The notes under the pieces: model-generated | Database searches by the model: none | What the model saw: only the letters and a program-made list of their open reading frames with translations | Told to the model about the DNA's origin: nothing | Shown here: one piece after another, positions 34,263-43,958 of the stretch | How the letters are laid out: each line of letters begins with the position of its first letter | Position numbering within the stretch: position 1 is the stretch's first letter | Assembly (NCBI GenBank): GCA_964392985.1 | Contig: CAYMSF010000012.1 | Span: forward strand, 1 to 64,000 | Origin: CAYMSF01 sp964392985 | GTDB taxonomy: Bacteria; Verrucomicrobiota; Lentisphaeria; Victivallales; Victivallaceae | Direction: 5' to 3' | Length of the DNA stretch: 64,000 nucleotides | Made by a program: the position numbers and the translations under genes

Positions 34263-34856
34263 CTATAGTGAGCCTTTGGTGGACAATACACCATCAATCC
34301 GCTCATCATATCTTACTGCTTGATCCATGGCTTTGGCGAAAGCTTTAAAAATCGCTTCAAAGCAATGATGTACCTCTTCGCCTTTAAGCAGTTGGATATG
34401 CAAATTCATTCCTGCTTTCACCGCCAGTGACTGGAAAAATTCATGAAAAAGTGCGCAATCCATATCTTTAATCATTGCCGCCGGCGGGCGGACATCGTAA
34501 ACCAGATAGGGGCGACCGGATAAATCCAGCGCTACCTGTGCGAGTGATTCGTCCATTGGCAGCAGGCATGAACCGTAACGGCGGATGCCTGTTTTATCTC
34601 CAAGCGCTTTCGCAATGGTATCGCCGATGGTAATGCCTAGATCTTCCATGGTGTGATGATAATCTATTTCCAGGTCGCCTTTGGCTGTTACTGTCAAATC
34701 GAAGAATCCATGCTTTGCAAAAAGCTCCAGCATATGATTCATAAATGGAATTCCCGTGCAGATGCTGCCTTCACCTTTACCATCAAGGTTTATTTTTACC
34801 TTAATATCGGTTTCTTTCGTTTTTCTATTATTCTCTGCAATGCGATTTTTAGCCAT
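34263..34856 (-). CDS. hisB: Imidazoleglycerol-phosphate dehydratase
   Basis: A 197-aa enzyme of histidine biosynthesis that dehydrates imidazole glycerol phosphate to imidazole acetol phosphate. The two metal-binding repeats are seen (MNHMLELFAKHGFFDL, DYHHTMEDLGITIG; CALFHEFFQSLA, GEEVHHCFEAIFKAF). The length equals the monofunctional enzyme without the phosphatase domain. It stands apart from the hisG-hisE genes at 55.5-56.6 kb, so the his pathway is dispersed. Confidence 0.95.
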   Translation of the reverse strand: MAKNRIAENNRKTKETDIKVKINLDGKGEGSICTGIPFMNHMLELFAKHGFFDLTVTAKGDLEIDYHHTMEDLGITIGDTIAKALGDKTGIRRYGSCLLPMDESLAQVALDLSGRPYLVYDVRPPAAMIKDMDCALFHEFFQSLAVKAGMNLHIQLLKGEEVHHCFEAIFKAFAKAMDQAVRYDERIDGVLSTKGSL

Positions 34857-34998
34857 TTTATCTGCTCCTTAGCCAGAATACTTTTCTTATTGCGTTATTC
34901 ACAAAAGAAATGTATATTAAGAACTGAAAAAAACCAGCGATATTATTGCCTCATCTAAAATTATTTTTGTAACAATACGGTTTTGTTCCGGGGGAGTT

Positions 34999-35652
34999 GT
35001 GGATATCAAAAGAATTATATTATGCGGTATTGGTATATTTTGCGGTTACAAAGCTGTCAACACATTCAGCGCGGCTTCAGGAACCAGCAACAGTATCCTG
35101 GGGGGATACGCTTCTGCTATGGCCACCGTAATTATAGCATTGGTATGGGCAACTTTTTCCGGGATGGCTTTTGCCGGCGTTTTAGTTCCACGACTCAGCA
35201 ACTGGTTTACCGGATTTATATATCTGCCATTGCAATATTTAAAGTCTCCTCCTGAGAAATTGGCGCAGATTAAGGGGATGATTGAACAGCAGAATTATGA
35301 CGAAGCAATGGAGCGCCTTAATGAGATACTTGAACGAACACCTTTTGAACCATCTGCATGTCTGCTTCTGTCAGAAATATATTTTTACCATATTGGTGAA
35401 GGTATTCGTGGTGCTGAACTGATTATCAACTATTTTTCCCAACCTAAATTGAAAGCACTCCCGGAGAATATCGAATTGTTGATGCGCTACTGTGATTACG
35501 CTTCAGATAACGGCGCCAGTGTTACCGCAATTCGTTTGTTGGAACAGGAATTGCAACGAAAAGGATATTCCAACCCGGAAAACCATGCTATCAGTTTGCG
35601 ACTGGAAGCTGTCAAAACAAAAAACACGCAACACTCACCAATTGTGAATTAA
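34999..35652 (+). CDS. Membrane-anchored hypothetical protein with TPR-like helices
   Basis: A 217-aa protein with a GTG start. Two hydrophobic segments lie at about 7-22 and 33-60, followed by a helical region (about 75-200) that looks TPR-like (NYDEAMERLNEILERTPFEP, CLLLSEIYFYHIGEG, ASVTAIRLLEQELQRKGYSN). GGGAG lies very close to the start, so the true start might be elsewhere. I cannot name a family or role; it is divergent from hisB. Confidence 0.6.
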   Translation: MDIKRIILCGIGIFCGYKAVNTFSAASGTSNSILGGYASAMATVIIALVWATFSGMAFAGVLVPRLSNWFTGFIYLPLQYLKSPPEKLAQIKGMIEQQNYDEAMERLNEILERTPFEPSACLLLSEIYFYHIGEGIRGAELIINYFSQPKLKALPENIELLMRYCDYASDNGASVTAIRLLEQELQRKGYSNPENHAISLRLEAVKTKNTQHSPIVN

Positions 35653-35715
35653 CCGGCGATCATATACAATGTTCACGATATCTGCGTAAATTTGGTTTTA
35701 CCGCATGAACCGATA

Positions 35716-36456
35716 TCACCAACTGCCGCTGGCGCCGCCTCCGAATGAACTGCCACCGCCAAATCCGCTTGACCTTTTGCCACTGAAAATCAAATTAATC
35801 AGGAAAAACAACAGTACTCCAACTGCGGCAAAGAATACCCATCCCCAACCCGATTTGCCCGATCCGATGCAAGAAATCCCGGCAAAGACACAAATAACAA
35901 TAAATACCGCAAGAATTATATGCCATTTATAATACTCAAACCACGAGACCGGTACTATTATTTTTTCAACTATAGCCCGTGACCCTTCAAATATACCTCT
36001 ACTGTATTCATTGTTTTTAAAGTATGGTATGATACTTTCATCAATGACCTGTTTCATTATCTGATCATATTGTCTGCCGTATCCTTTGCCAAGTTCAATA
36101 CGGCATTGACGGTCTTTGATTGCAATCAGAAACATGACGCCATTATTTGCTTTTTTATGTCCGACTCCCCATTGGTTGAAGAGTTGCGTCGCGAATGTCT
36201 CAATTGTATTTGTCGTAGTATTATAATCGCGAATTGAATTAATGGTAACTACCACGACTTCAACACCAGTCTGTTTTTCAAGGTTTGAAAAAAGTTTACG
36301 GATTGATTCAGCATCACCTTGATTCAGAACCGAGGCAAAATCATTGACGTAATCATCTTTTGGTGACGGCAGCGTATTTCCAATTTGTCCATTGGTATGA
36401 ATGCTGAAAAACAGCGCTGTAATAGAAACGATAATTATGAATAGTTTTTTTGTCAT
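35716..36456 (-). CDS. TPM-domain membrane protein (YgcG-like)
   Basis: A 246-aa protein with a signal peptide, a TPM domain at about 33-160 (LPSPKDDYVNDFASVL, VVVVTINSI, NNGVMFLIAIKDRQCRIELGKG), two transmembrane segments (about 175-192 and 202-222), and a Gly/Ser-rich tail (SSGFGGGSSFGGGASGSW). This matches YgcG-type proteins, usually part of a LemA-YgcG pair. Here no lemA is adjacent; a second TPM protein lies 9 bp upstream in the same operon. Confidence 0.82.
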   Translation of the reverse strand: MTKKLFIIIVSITALFFSIHTNGQIGNTLPSPKDDYVNDFASVLNQGDAESIRKLFSNLEKQTGVEVVVVTINSIRDYNTTTNTIETFATQLFNQWGVGHKKANNGVMFLIAIKDRQCRIELGKGYGRQYDQIMKQVIDESIIPYFKNNEYSRGIFEGSRAIVEKIIVPVSWFEYYKWHIILAVFIVICVFAGISCIGSGKSGWGWVFFAAVGVLLFFLINLIFSGKRSSGFGGGSSFGGGASGSW

Positions 36457-36465
36457 TTTTAGTCC

Positions 36466-36906
36466 TCATTCAGAATAAGAAATGGCATCAGCGAGTTCAT
36501 TTACATCATTGTTGTCGTGTGGGAAAAATGTTGCTAACTGTTCTCCGGCAAGTTTTATTCCGGCCGTGAGACCGCTGGCGAAATTTCCTGTACTGAAGTG
36601 TTGGAGCACCGTGTCCTTGACATTATTCCAAAAGCCCTCTGGAACTTTAGCATTAATTCCGTCATCACCAAGAATAACAAATGTGCGGTCTTCAACGGCG
36701 AGAACAAATAGAACACCGTTATGTAATTTGGTTTTTCGCATACCCAACGCGTTGAATGCTTTCCGGGCGGTCTTCATCGGGTCGCCTCCGGAATTACGTT
36801 CAATTCTAACCTTGATTTCCCCGGAAGTCATCGATTCTGCAGCATTGATTGCAACCAAAATTGACTGCTTGTCCGCATCCGAAAAAAAATCTTCAAGTTT
36901 TTGCAT
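36466..36906 (-). CDS. Cytoplasmic TPM-domain protein
   Basis: A 146-aa TPM-domain protein without signal peptide: SGEIKVRIERNSGG, NALGMRKTKLHNGVLFVLAVEDRTFVILGDDGIN (motif given in part by its ends, about 55-85). TPM domains of this short form are often found next to YgcG and LemA. It is the first gene of a two-gene operon with the membrane TPM protein. Its biochemical function is not known with certainty. Confidence 0.8.
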   Translation of the reverse strand: MQKLEDFFSDADKQSILVAINAAESMTSGEIKVRIERNSGGDPMKTARKAFNALGMRKTKLHNGVLFVLAVEDRTFVILGDDGINAKVPEGFWNNVKDTVLQHFSTGNFASGLTAGIKLAGEQLATFFPHDNNDVNELADAISYSE

Positions 36907-36940
36907 AAATAAACCTCAACATTGAAATTTTATTATGTTG

Positions 36941-37984
36941 TTAATTGCCCGGCATCATAAACTGTGAAGCAGGACTGACAATCAGGTTAATCGCTGCAAG
37001 TGTTGGAATGATTTTCTTGACGATAACGTTATACTCCGAAAGTCCTCCCTTAGGCACGAAGACAATATCGTTCGGTTCCAGTGGAAAGTCGAGAGATTGT
37101 CCCCTGAGAACTTTGTCAATGTTAACCTTATATACTTTGGGCTCTTTCAAACTGCCGCGAATAATCAATACGTTTTCAGAAGCGGTAACGAGAAGACCGC
37201 GTGAAAACGCAATCACATTGGTCAGACTCATATTATCTTTAAAGCCGATATACCCCGGGAAGCCAACCTCACCAAGTACATAAACCGTCTGATTCATTGA
37301 AGATGGAATGTAGATGTAATCACCGTTACGGAGATAAACATTATGCAACTTATCGCCTTCCTTGATGGCTTTGCTGAAATCAGCCGGAATTATTTTACCA
37401 CCTCTTACCAGGAATGCATTTTTTAAGTCAGCCATTTCAACTGTGTCGCCTTGATGTTCACCAGTTGACAAACCCTGCGCAATGGCGACGGCATCGGCGA
37501 TTTTTGCACCGTTACGCAATGGATACCTGCCGGGATTTATAATCTGCCCGCAAATTGTAAAGGTTGAACTTTGAATTCTGGTCGGGATAAGCGCTACCCG
37601 GGGATTGGCAAGATATTTTTTGTATTTCGCCTGAATTGCATTTGTCGCCTCAACCAGCGTCAAACCACCGATTTTTATTGTGCCAATTAAGCCCAATGAG
37701 ATAATGCCATCAGGAGCAACAATCAAGGCGGTAGCATTCAACTCTGAATTGTCGAAAACTTTAAAGTCGAAACGGTCTCCTGAACAGATACGGTAAACCT
37801 CCGGGGGTAAATTCTGCAACGATTTTAATTCTTTTTCAATTTCCTGCGGTGTCTGTTTTTCAACCTTGACTTCTTCTACATCTGCATTTTTAATGACTGG
37901 GGCTAATGGCATTGGCGGTGGCGGCGATGAGCAGCCGGACAGGCAAAGGCTGATTGCCAGAACTACTAAAATTTTATAATTCAT
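36941..37984 (-). CDS. Polysaccharide export lipoprotein (Wza-like)
   Basis: A 347-aa outer-membrane lipoprotein with a signal peptide and lipobox (LSGC, Cys at residue 18), then a polysaccharide export sensor domain (RICSGDRFDFKVFDNSELNA, GLIGTIKIGGLTL) and two SLBB-type beta-grasp modules (FTICGQIINPGRYPLRNG; VYVLGEVGFPGYIGFKDNMS). It would form the periplasmic/outer-membrane channel for capsule or exopolysaccharide. No Wzc-like partner is next to it; the following gene on this strand is a TPM protein. Confidence 0.87.
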   Translation of the reverse strand: MNYKILVVLAISLCLSGCSSPPPPMPLAPVIKNADVEEVKVEKQTPQEIEKELKSLQNLPPEVYRICSGDRFDFKVFDNSELNATALIVAPDGIISLGLIGTIKIGGLTLVEATNAIQAKYKKYLANPRVALIPTRIQSSTFTICGQIINPGRYPLRNGAKIADAVAIAQGLSTGEHQGDTVEMADLKNAFLVRGGKIIPADFSKAIKEGDKLHNVYLRNGDYIYIPSSMNQTVYVLGEVGFPGYIGFKDNMSLTNVIAFSRGLLVTASENVLIIRGSLKEPKVYKVNIDKVLRGQSLDFPLEPNDIVFVPKGGLSEYNVIVKKIIPTLAAINLIVSPASQFMMPGN

Positions 37985-38231
37985 ACCTGCGTCTCCAATC
38001 TTGACTATACGAACTCAAATTGCAAAGCAATAATTTTTTAATCCGTGCAGTAAACTGCTTGAACACTGAAGATAATATGGTGCATTAATTTTAAAATGCA
38101 ATATTTAAAAATAAACCTTGTTAAACTTAATTTGCAGTTCTCGTTTCTCTTAGGTTACAGTATCGCAAACGACCTGGCTGTAAAATGATAACATAACCTC
38201 AATTTTACAACGCCATTCCTGATATCAACCC

Positions 38232-38259
38232 TTGATTTTGGCGTTTATCAGCCTATATT
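38232..38259 (+). promoter_or_regulatory. Possible promoter of pgi
   Basis: TTGATT (38232-38237), a 16-bp spacer and TATATT (38254-38259) lie about 98 bp before the pgi start. A second candidate (TTGACC, 18 bp, TAACAT) lies nearer the gene. The rest of the 370-bp gap 37985-38356 between the divergent wza-like and pgi genes shows no gene. Confidence 0.35.
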
Positions 38260-38356
38260 CTTTGAGATATTTCAGGTTTATTATTTGTTACATCGGTGTT
38301 GACCGGTGGAAGTATACTTGAGTAACATAAAAATTTTCAGAACAGGAATATTGACT

Positions 38357-39934
38357 ATGAATAAGACCGAATGGATTAAGCGCAACCATGATTATAATCT
38401 CACTGACGGCAGTAGCGGTTTCTCGCTGAATGTCGCCGGAATGAAATTTTCTGGCGACGAACTCGATGACATGCGTGGCAGTATTGAGCGGGCTCACGCT
38501 GAAATGATGCGTATCGAGGCCGGAGCAATTAAAAATCCCGACGAAAATCGCAAAGTAACACACTTTACTGACCGTGCCCGTTACCGCGGTTCGCCGGGAT
38601 TTAACGAAGTCGAAACTTTCGCGGCAAAAATTCGCAGCGGCGAGATCCGCGGCAAAACCGGCAAACGTTTTAACGCTGCCGTTATTAACGGCATCGGCGG
38701 ATCTGCACTCGGACCTCAACTAATGCAGTTTGCGATTAACGGTCCGTACTGGAATGAATTTTCTCCGGAGCAGCGGCGGAATAACTTAAAATTGTATTTC
38801 CTCGACAACACTGACAGCTCCGGTTTCGCAGATGTTATCGCCGTTATTGACCCGGAATCAACCTTGATTGTCAGTATTTCCAAGTCGGGTGGAACTCAGG
38901 AAACCAAAAATAACATGATTGCCATGGAGGCTTTTTATCGTGAACGTGGTCTTGAATTTGCTGATTATGCCGCAGCGATAACGATGAAAGACAGTCAATT
39001 GGATAAATATGCCAGAGGCAACAAATGGATGGCGGTTTTTGAAATGGCTGAATCTATCGGAGGGCGCACAAGCGAAACCAGCATTGTCGGTCATCTGCCG
39101 GCTGCCCTTGCCGGGGTAAATTTCGAGCAGTTTATCGCGGGTGCCTGTCACATGGACAGTTGGACCAGAAATCGCGAACTGCTTACCAATCCGGCGTATA
39201 TGCTTGCTGCCATGTGGTATATCTCTGGCAACGGAAAGGGTGATCGCAATATGGTAATTGTGCCATATTCAGACCGTCTGGTGTTGTTGTCACGGTATTT
39301 TCAGCAGTTGGTGATGGAAAGTATCGGCAAGGAGAAAGACCTGAACGGCAAATTTGTCCATCAGGGATTAAATGTTTTTGGCAACAAAGGCGGTACTGAC
39401 GCACATGCTTTCATTCAACAATTGAATGATGGTCGTGATGACTTCTTCGCTACTTTTATCGAAGTTACTAAAGACGCCATGAACCTCCAGGTTGATGAAC
39501 AGACTAAAATGGGGGACTATCTGCACGGCTTTATGACCGGACTTGCCGCCGCCCTGCATAATAAGGGCAGACAACTAATTAATATCGCCATTACCGAAGT
39601 AAATGAATTCAATTTAGGTATGATTATCGCCCTCTATGAACGTGCCGTCGCGGTGTATGCTGAACTTACTCATATTAATGCGTTCCATCAACCCGGTGTG
39701 CAGGCGTATAAACTGGCAGCGCAAAATATTATCAACTTGCGGCAAAGTCTAATCAACAAGCTGAAAGAACACGGCGCGATAAGCGGTTCTGCCACAGAAA
39801 TCGCCACCCAAATCGGCATGCCTGACGATGAAATTGAAATTGGCGGACTGCTTGATAAGGCGTCGCTAAACTGCCCGTGCGGCGCTATCTCACGCTCATG
39901 GAATGACAAATGCTGGATATATCAGGTGAAATGA
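38357..39934 (+). CDS. pgi: Glucose-6-phosphate isomerase
   Basis: A 525-aa phosphoglucose isomerase interconverting glucose-6- and fructose-6-phosphate. The SIS-fold signatures are present: INGIGGSALGP, SISKSGGTQETKNN, the SIGGRTSETSIVG signature, and QQLNDGRDDFF. Start chosen at 38357 (MNKTEWIK), with AGGAA 9 nt upstream; the frame extends to 38306 without a ribosome site. The next gene begins in its stop codon (ATGA). Confidence 0.92.
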   Translation: MNKTEWIKRNHDYNLTDGSSGFSLNVAGMKFSGDELDDMRGSIERAHAEMMRIEAGAIKNPDENRKVTHFTDRARYRGSPGFNEVETFAAKIRSGEIRGKTGKRFNAAVINGIGGSALGPQLMQFAINGPYWNEFSPEQRRNNLKLYFLDNTDSSGFADVIAVIDPESTLIVSISKSGGTQETKNNMIAMEAFYRERGLEFADYAAAITMKDSQLDKYARGNKWMAVFEMAESIGGRTSETSIVGHLPAALAGVNFEQFIAGACHMDSWTRNRELLTNPAYMLAAMWYISGNGKGDRNMVIVPYSDRLVLLSRYFQQLVMESIGKEKDLNGKFVHQGLNVFGNKGGTDAHAFIQQLNDGRDDFFATFIEVTKDAMNLQVDEQTKMGDYLHGFMTGLAAALHNKGRQLINIAITEVNEFNLGMIIALYERAVAVYAELTHINAFHQPGVQAYKLAAQNIINLRQSLINKLKEHGAISGSATEIATQIGMPDDEIEIGGLLDKASLNCPCGAISRSWNDKCWIYQVK

Positions 39935-40986
39935 ACTCCGGAATCATTCGTGGTTCCGCCGCTATTGCGGAGTTTCTGGGTGTGCCGGGGCCGGATGAAT
40001 GTGATACGGTGGAACAACTCTATCCATCTCAGGCAACCGCGTACTATTTGAACTTAATTCAACGCAAAAACTATCGTTATGACCCGGTATGGAAACAGTG
40101 CATGCCGGATTCAAACGAACTTCTTGAGCCGGATACTTCGTTTGATCCTTTATTTGAACAACAACAAATGCCTGCGCCAAGATTGATTCACCGGTTCCGT
40201 GACCGTGCCGTATTGCTGGTAACCGGAAATTGCGCCGTTAGATGCCGTTTCTGCTTTCGTAAGCGGTTTTGGGCTGAGGGCAGGGAATTGCCCAATATTA
40301 CAGCCGCTGAGATGACTGCCGTTCTTGAATACCTGCGCAATAATACTGCTATTCAGGAAATACTGATTTCCGGCGGCGACCCGTTGATGCTGAGCAATGA
40401 ACGCTTGCTGGCGGTTATAGAACAACTTAAAACGCTTCCGCATATTAGTGTAATCCGTATCGGTACTCGAATCCCTGTGGTCTGGCCGGCTCGTATTGAT
40501 TCAGAACTTATTGACAGATTATCCCGGGTCAACGGATTGTGGATTATGACACATTTCAACCACCCGTGTGAAATTACACCGGAATCCACCGCTGCCTGCC
40601 ATAAATTTATCAAGGCAGGAATTCCGGTGTTGAACCAGACAGTATTACTGCGTGGCGTCAACGATGATGCCGATATTCTTGAGCGCCTTTTCCGAAATCT
40701 GATTAAAATACAGGTTAAGCCGCATTATCTCTTTCATGTTGACCCGGTACGCGGGGTTCGCCATTTTGCCACCGGGATTGAAGCTGGTCTGGAAATTCTC
40801 CGAAAATTCCGTTCAACTCTTTCATCGTTGGCGGTGCCGACTTTTGCTATTGATTTACCTGAAGGCGGCGGCAAAGTAGCGCTTCAACCCGATTATCAAC
40901 CGGAAAACGGTGAAGGTTATTACAGCATTACAGGCGATAAAGTTATTCCTTACCCCCCGCCGGTAATAATAACGAAAAATTATTAA
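39931..40986 (+). CDS. Lysine 2,3-aminomutase family protein (KamA/EpmB-like)
   Basis: A 351-aa radical SAM, PLP-dependent enzyme. It has the cluster motif CAVRCRFC, the GGDPLM motif, and a C-terminal PLP-lysine site in EGGGKVAL. Length and lack of a C-terminal extension resemble EpmB, which makes (R)-beta-lysine for elongation factor P, rather than catabolic KamA. Start at 39931 (MNSGIIRG) overlaps the pgi stop in an ATGA arrangement, with AGGTGA just upstream; an in-frame ATG at 39910 is the alternative. No epmA or efp gene is adjacent. Confidence 0.85.
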   Translation: MNSGIIRGSAAIAEFLGVPGPDECDTVEQLYPSQATAYYLNLIQRKNYRYDPVWKQCMPDSNELLEPDTSFDPLFEQQQMPAPRLIHRFRDRAVLLVTGNCAVRCRFCFRKRFWAEGRELPNITAAEMTAVLEYLRNNTAIQEILISGGDPLMLSNERLLAVIEQLKTLPHISVIRIGTRIPVVWPARIDSELIDRLSRVNGLWIMTHFNHPCEITPESTAACHKFIKAGIPVLNQTVLLRGVNDDADILERLFRNLIKIQVKPHYLFHVDPVRGVRHFATGIEAGLEILRKFRSTLSSLAVPTFAIDLPEGGGKVALQPDYQPENGEGYYSITGDKVIPYPPPVIITKNY

Positions 40987-41013
40987 TCAGATAGTTGCCT
41001 TCACTAAATACGA

Positions 41014-42042
41014 TTACGGGGCTTTGAGCCAGACGGTTTGTTCCAGCATAAAAGCTGCGAGCAGTAACCCTAGCGCGATGATCATAATTTTCGGGGCAAA
41101 TTCCTGATAATCAATATATTTGGGTTGTTCGATGGTGGTTTTCTCAATTTTGTTAATTTCGTTCATGACTTTTTCCAATCCGTCAGCATCGGCGGCGCGA
41201 TAATATCTGCCGTCTGAAAATGTTGCGATGTCATTAAGCAATTTTTCATCAAATTCGCCTTTGATCGGCACTAGCGCGATACCGTTGAAAGTCTGTTGTG
41301 GAACGCAGGCTTCATTACTGCCGATACCTACGGTATAAATTACTACATTGCCGGTTTTGGCGAATTTAGCCGCTTGTCGCGGTGTAATGCGGTCCTCAAC
41401 ATTATTGCTGCCGTCTGTAAAAAGCACCATCACCCGGCGTTTGGAATCCGACTTTTCAAGGCGATGAACCGAGCTGGCTATCGGCGAGGCAATGCCGGTA
41501 CGGTCGCCGATTACTCCGGGTTGGAGCCGGTTCATATTGGCAATAAGCCAGGCGTGGTCCAATGTTGGCGGACAGATATTGTAAGCCATCTCGGCAAATC
41601 CAATTAATCCTATACGATCATTGGGGCGACCTTCGATAAAGCGTTTTATTTCCCGTTTGGCGGTTTCAAGACGGCTTTGTACTTTTCCGGAACGGATAGC
41701 ATCGTATAACTCTTTTTCTCCGGAAATTCCTGCTGGAATATCTATTGCCTGCATGCTGCCGGAAAGGTCAATAGCTATGATGATGTCAATGCCTTTTGCA
41801 CGGATTACTACATGTTCACTGCCCATTTGCGGTCTGGCCAGTGCGAAAATCAACAGTATAACCGCCAACGCATACATCAACATCGGGAGGCGGAATGCCA
41901 CCGGGCGCCGTTTGGAGCCGGCTGTAATGAATGGACTGGCTGTTGATATGCGTATTGCCGGTAACGGTTTACGCCAGACGTAGAACAGCAACAATGCCAG
42001 GGGAATATAGAAAAATAGTACTAATGGATATGCGAATGTCAT
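41014..42042 (-). CDS. BatA-like von Willebrand factor A membrane protein
   Basis: A 342-aa inner-membrane protein with two N-terminal TM segments (about 6-22, 52-70), a VWA domain with a full MIDAS (DLSGS at Asp92-Ser96, then FTDGSNN) and a C-terminal TM (about 318-336). It matches the Bat aerotolerance protein family found with MoxR and DUF58. It is the last gene of the minus-strand operon and overlaps the preceding gene by 4 bp. A BatB or TPR-type BatC is not seen. Confidence 0.85.
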   Translation of the reverse strand: MTFAYPLVLFFYIPLALLLFYVWRKPLPAIRISTASPFITAGSKRRPVAFRLPMLMYALAVILLIFALARPQMGSEHVVIRAKGIDIIIAIDLSGSMQAIDIPAGISGEKELYDAIRSGKVQSRLETAKREIKRFIEGRPNDRIGLIGFAEMAYNICPPTLDHAWLIANMNRLQPGVIGDRTGIASPIASSVHRLEKSDSKRRVMVLFTDGSNNVEDRITPRQAAKFAKTGNVVIYTVGIGSNEACVPQQTFNGIALVPIKGEFDEKLLNDIATFSDGRYYRAADADGLEKVMNEINKIEKTTIEQPKYIDYQEFAPKIMIIALGLLLAAFMLEQTVWLKAP

Positions 42043-43022
42043 TTTTTGCCTCCGTCTGTTTCTGCCGGTTTGGTTTCAACAATGAGAGTTTCAGCTTTTT
42101 CCAATGCCGCACTGAGCAGATGTTCGTCAGGGTCAAGCCTCGCAAATTTTACCAGATCTGCCGCGGTCATGAATTCACGCAGGAACGGGCGGTGTGGTTC
42201 CGGAAGAATGCCGGACGGTTGATTCAATTCATCCAGAAACTCTGAAGTTGTCTGTCGCGGTGCATGGAGATGGAAACGTTTTTCCAGATATTGCCGGACA
42301 ATGTCGGTAAGCTGGACAAAGCATATTTCCGGTCTGGTTTTGCCGTTACGGAAACTGTTACGCAGTTCCGCCAGTTCCAGCAATGCCGCCGCCCATGGAG
42401 TGATGATCTGAGTTGCAGAACTGCGCCGCCGGTATAACCAGAGTATCAACAGCAGCAGCGCGAGTATAATTCCGGTAATCCAATACCATTTCTTCGACGC
42501 CATTCCCGGTTCCGGTATTTTTCCTGCAACTTGCAATTCAAAGCTTGATGCATTGTTTAACGGAAGGACATTTAACTCCGGAATCCGGAAATTCATGCCG
42601 ATGTCAGAGGTATACTCGTTGTAGCGGTTGAATTTTATCTCCAGTTTTCCGGAAGGGATATTCCCGGTACGATAAGGTTTCGCCGTTACGTTCACCCGCC
42701 AGAGTGAATATCCCAGTCGCCATCCGGCACGGGCAATAACCGGTTCTGCCGTCATGCATATACCTTTGCCGAGTTCTACCGCAGCTTCGGTCGGCCGGCG
42801 GTGCCGTGGGCACTGCAATAGCACGGAAAATGTTACCGGTTCTCCTAGTTGGACATCTCCTGCCGGAAATCTGGTGATACCGTTCACGTCCTGAATCTTG
42901 TTATTCTGCTTTACACCGTGCCAGTATAACCAGGCTGCCGCAGTCGTGGCGAGTAACAACATCACCACAAGCGCTATAAGTGAGCGGATAATTATTTTTT
43001 TAATACCAGTTTTCATATTCAA
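42039..43022 (-). CDS. Bat-operon membrane protein (DUF4381-like C-terminus)
   Basis: A 327-aa protein with a TM at about 12-32, a periplasmic beta-rich region (about 45-170) and a second TM (about 180-196). A cytoplasmic tail (AALLELAELRNSF, DIVRQYLEKRFHLHAPRQTTSEFLDEL) resembles the cytoplasmic helical region of DUF4381-type proteins found between DUF58 and VWA genes. The role is probably in the same complex as MoxR and BatA. Confidence 0.65.
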   Translation of the reverse strand: MNMKTGIKKIIIRSLIALVVMLLLATTAAAWLYWHGVKQNNKIQDVNGITRFPAGDVQLGEPVTFSVLLQCPRHRRPTEAAVELGKGICMTAEPVIARAGWRLGYSLWRVNVTAKPYRTGNIPSGKLEIKFNRYNEYTSDIGMNFRIPELNVLPLNNASSFELQVAGKIPEPGMASKKWYWITGIILALLLLILWLYRRRSSATQIITPWAAALLELAELRNSFRNGKTRPEICFVQLTDIVRQYLEKRFHLHAPRQTTSEFLDELNQPSGILPEPHRPFLREFMTAADLVKFARLDPDEHLLSAALEKAETLIVETKPAETDGGKK

Positions 43023-43053
43023 TTTGCCTTATTTATTCTCTGGCGATAAGGTT

Positions 43054-43932
43054 CTAACGTCTCCTGCCGCGTGAGTTGAAGAATTTTACGAGCGGTTTGA
43101 CATAGTCTTCACCGCAACGGATATCAATCATGTCAACATTGGCGCGGTCACATGAACGTTTTATGGTGTCATGCATGGCGGCGGCGGCAGTTTGAAAACT
43201 ATTCCGCAACCGTTGACTTCTGCCATTGAATGCAACATCGTTACCGTTCTCCGAATCTTCGAGCATTACATTAACACCGCCCGGCCAGCTTAATTCATTC
43301 TTGTCTAATATTCTTACCGCGATCAAGTCGTGGCGGTTGTTGACGATTTTTAGCGATTTCTCATAATCAGCATTATCGAGCATATCGCTGATCAGAAATA
43401 TTACACTGCGTTTGTGCAGTAGTTGCATTGTATTTTTCAATGCCCCGCCAATGTTGGTGCCACGGTGCCGCGGCTCGTAAGCCACCAGTTCACGAATTAA
43501 TCTGAGACCGCGACTGCGTCCGGAGCGCGGCGGCAGATAAAGTTCTGCATGGTCGGAGAAGAGCATCATACCGACTTTGTCGTTATTTCTGATTGCGCTG
43601 AAAGCGAGCAGTGCCGCTGTTTCTACCGCATGTTGACGTTTGGATTTTTCCCCGCTGCCGAATGCACCGGAAGCAGAGATATCAACGAGCAGCACGACGG
43701 TTAATTCGCGTTCTTCAACGTATTTCTTGATGTATGCAGTACCCATGCGCGCCGTTACATTCCAATCAATATCACGAACATCGTCTTCACTGGTGTATTC
43801 TCTGACTTCGTCAAATTCAATTCCGCGCCCTTTGAATACGCTGTGATAGGCGCCGCCGATAATTTCATCAACGACACGGCGGGTCTTTATCTCAATCTTT
43901 CTGACCTGTTTGATTAGTTCTGAAGGCAGCAT
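43054..43932 (-). CDS. DUF58 family protein (VWA-like)
   Basis: A 292-aa soluble protein with the DUF58 signature near the N-terminus (RGIEFDEVREYTSEDDVRD, residues about 36-54, then IDWNVTARMG) followed by a VWA-like fold (VVLLVDISASGAFGSG). DUF58 proteins are constant partners of MoxR ATPases, which may load or remodel them. It lies 26 bp downstream of the MoxR gene. Confidence 0.9.
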   Translation of the reverse strand: MLPSELIKQVRKIEIKTRRVVDEIIGGAYHSVFKGRGIEFDEVREYTSEDDVRDIDWNVTARMGTAYIKKYVEERELTVVLLVDISASGAFGSGEKSKRQHAVETAALLAFSAIRNNDKVGMMLFSDHAELYLPPRSGRSRGLRLIRELVAYEPRHRGTNIGGALKNTMQLLHKRSVIFLISDMLDNADYEKSLKIVNNRHDLIAVRILDKNELSWPGGVNVMLEDSENGNDVAFNGRSQRLRNSFQTAAAAMHDTIKRSCDRANVDMIDIRCGEDYVKPLVKFFNSRGRRR

Positions 43933-43958
43933 ATTATCACCTCAGTTTCCACTCTTTA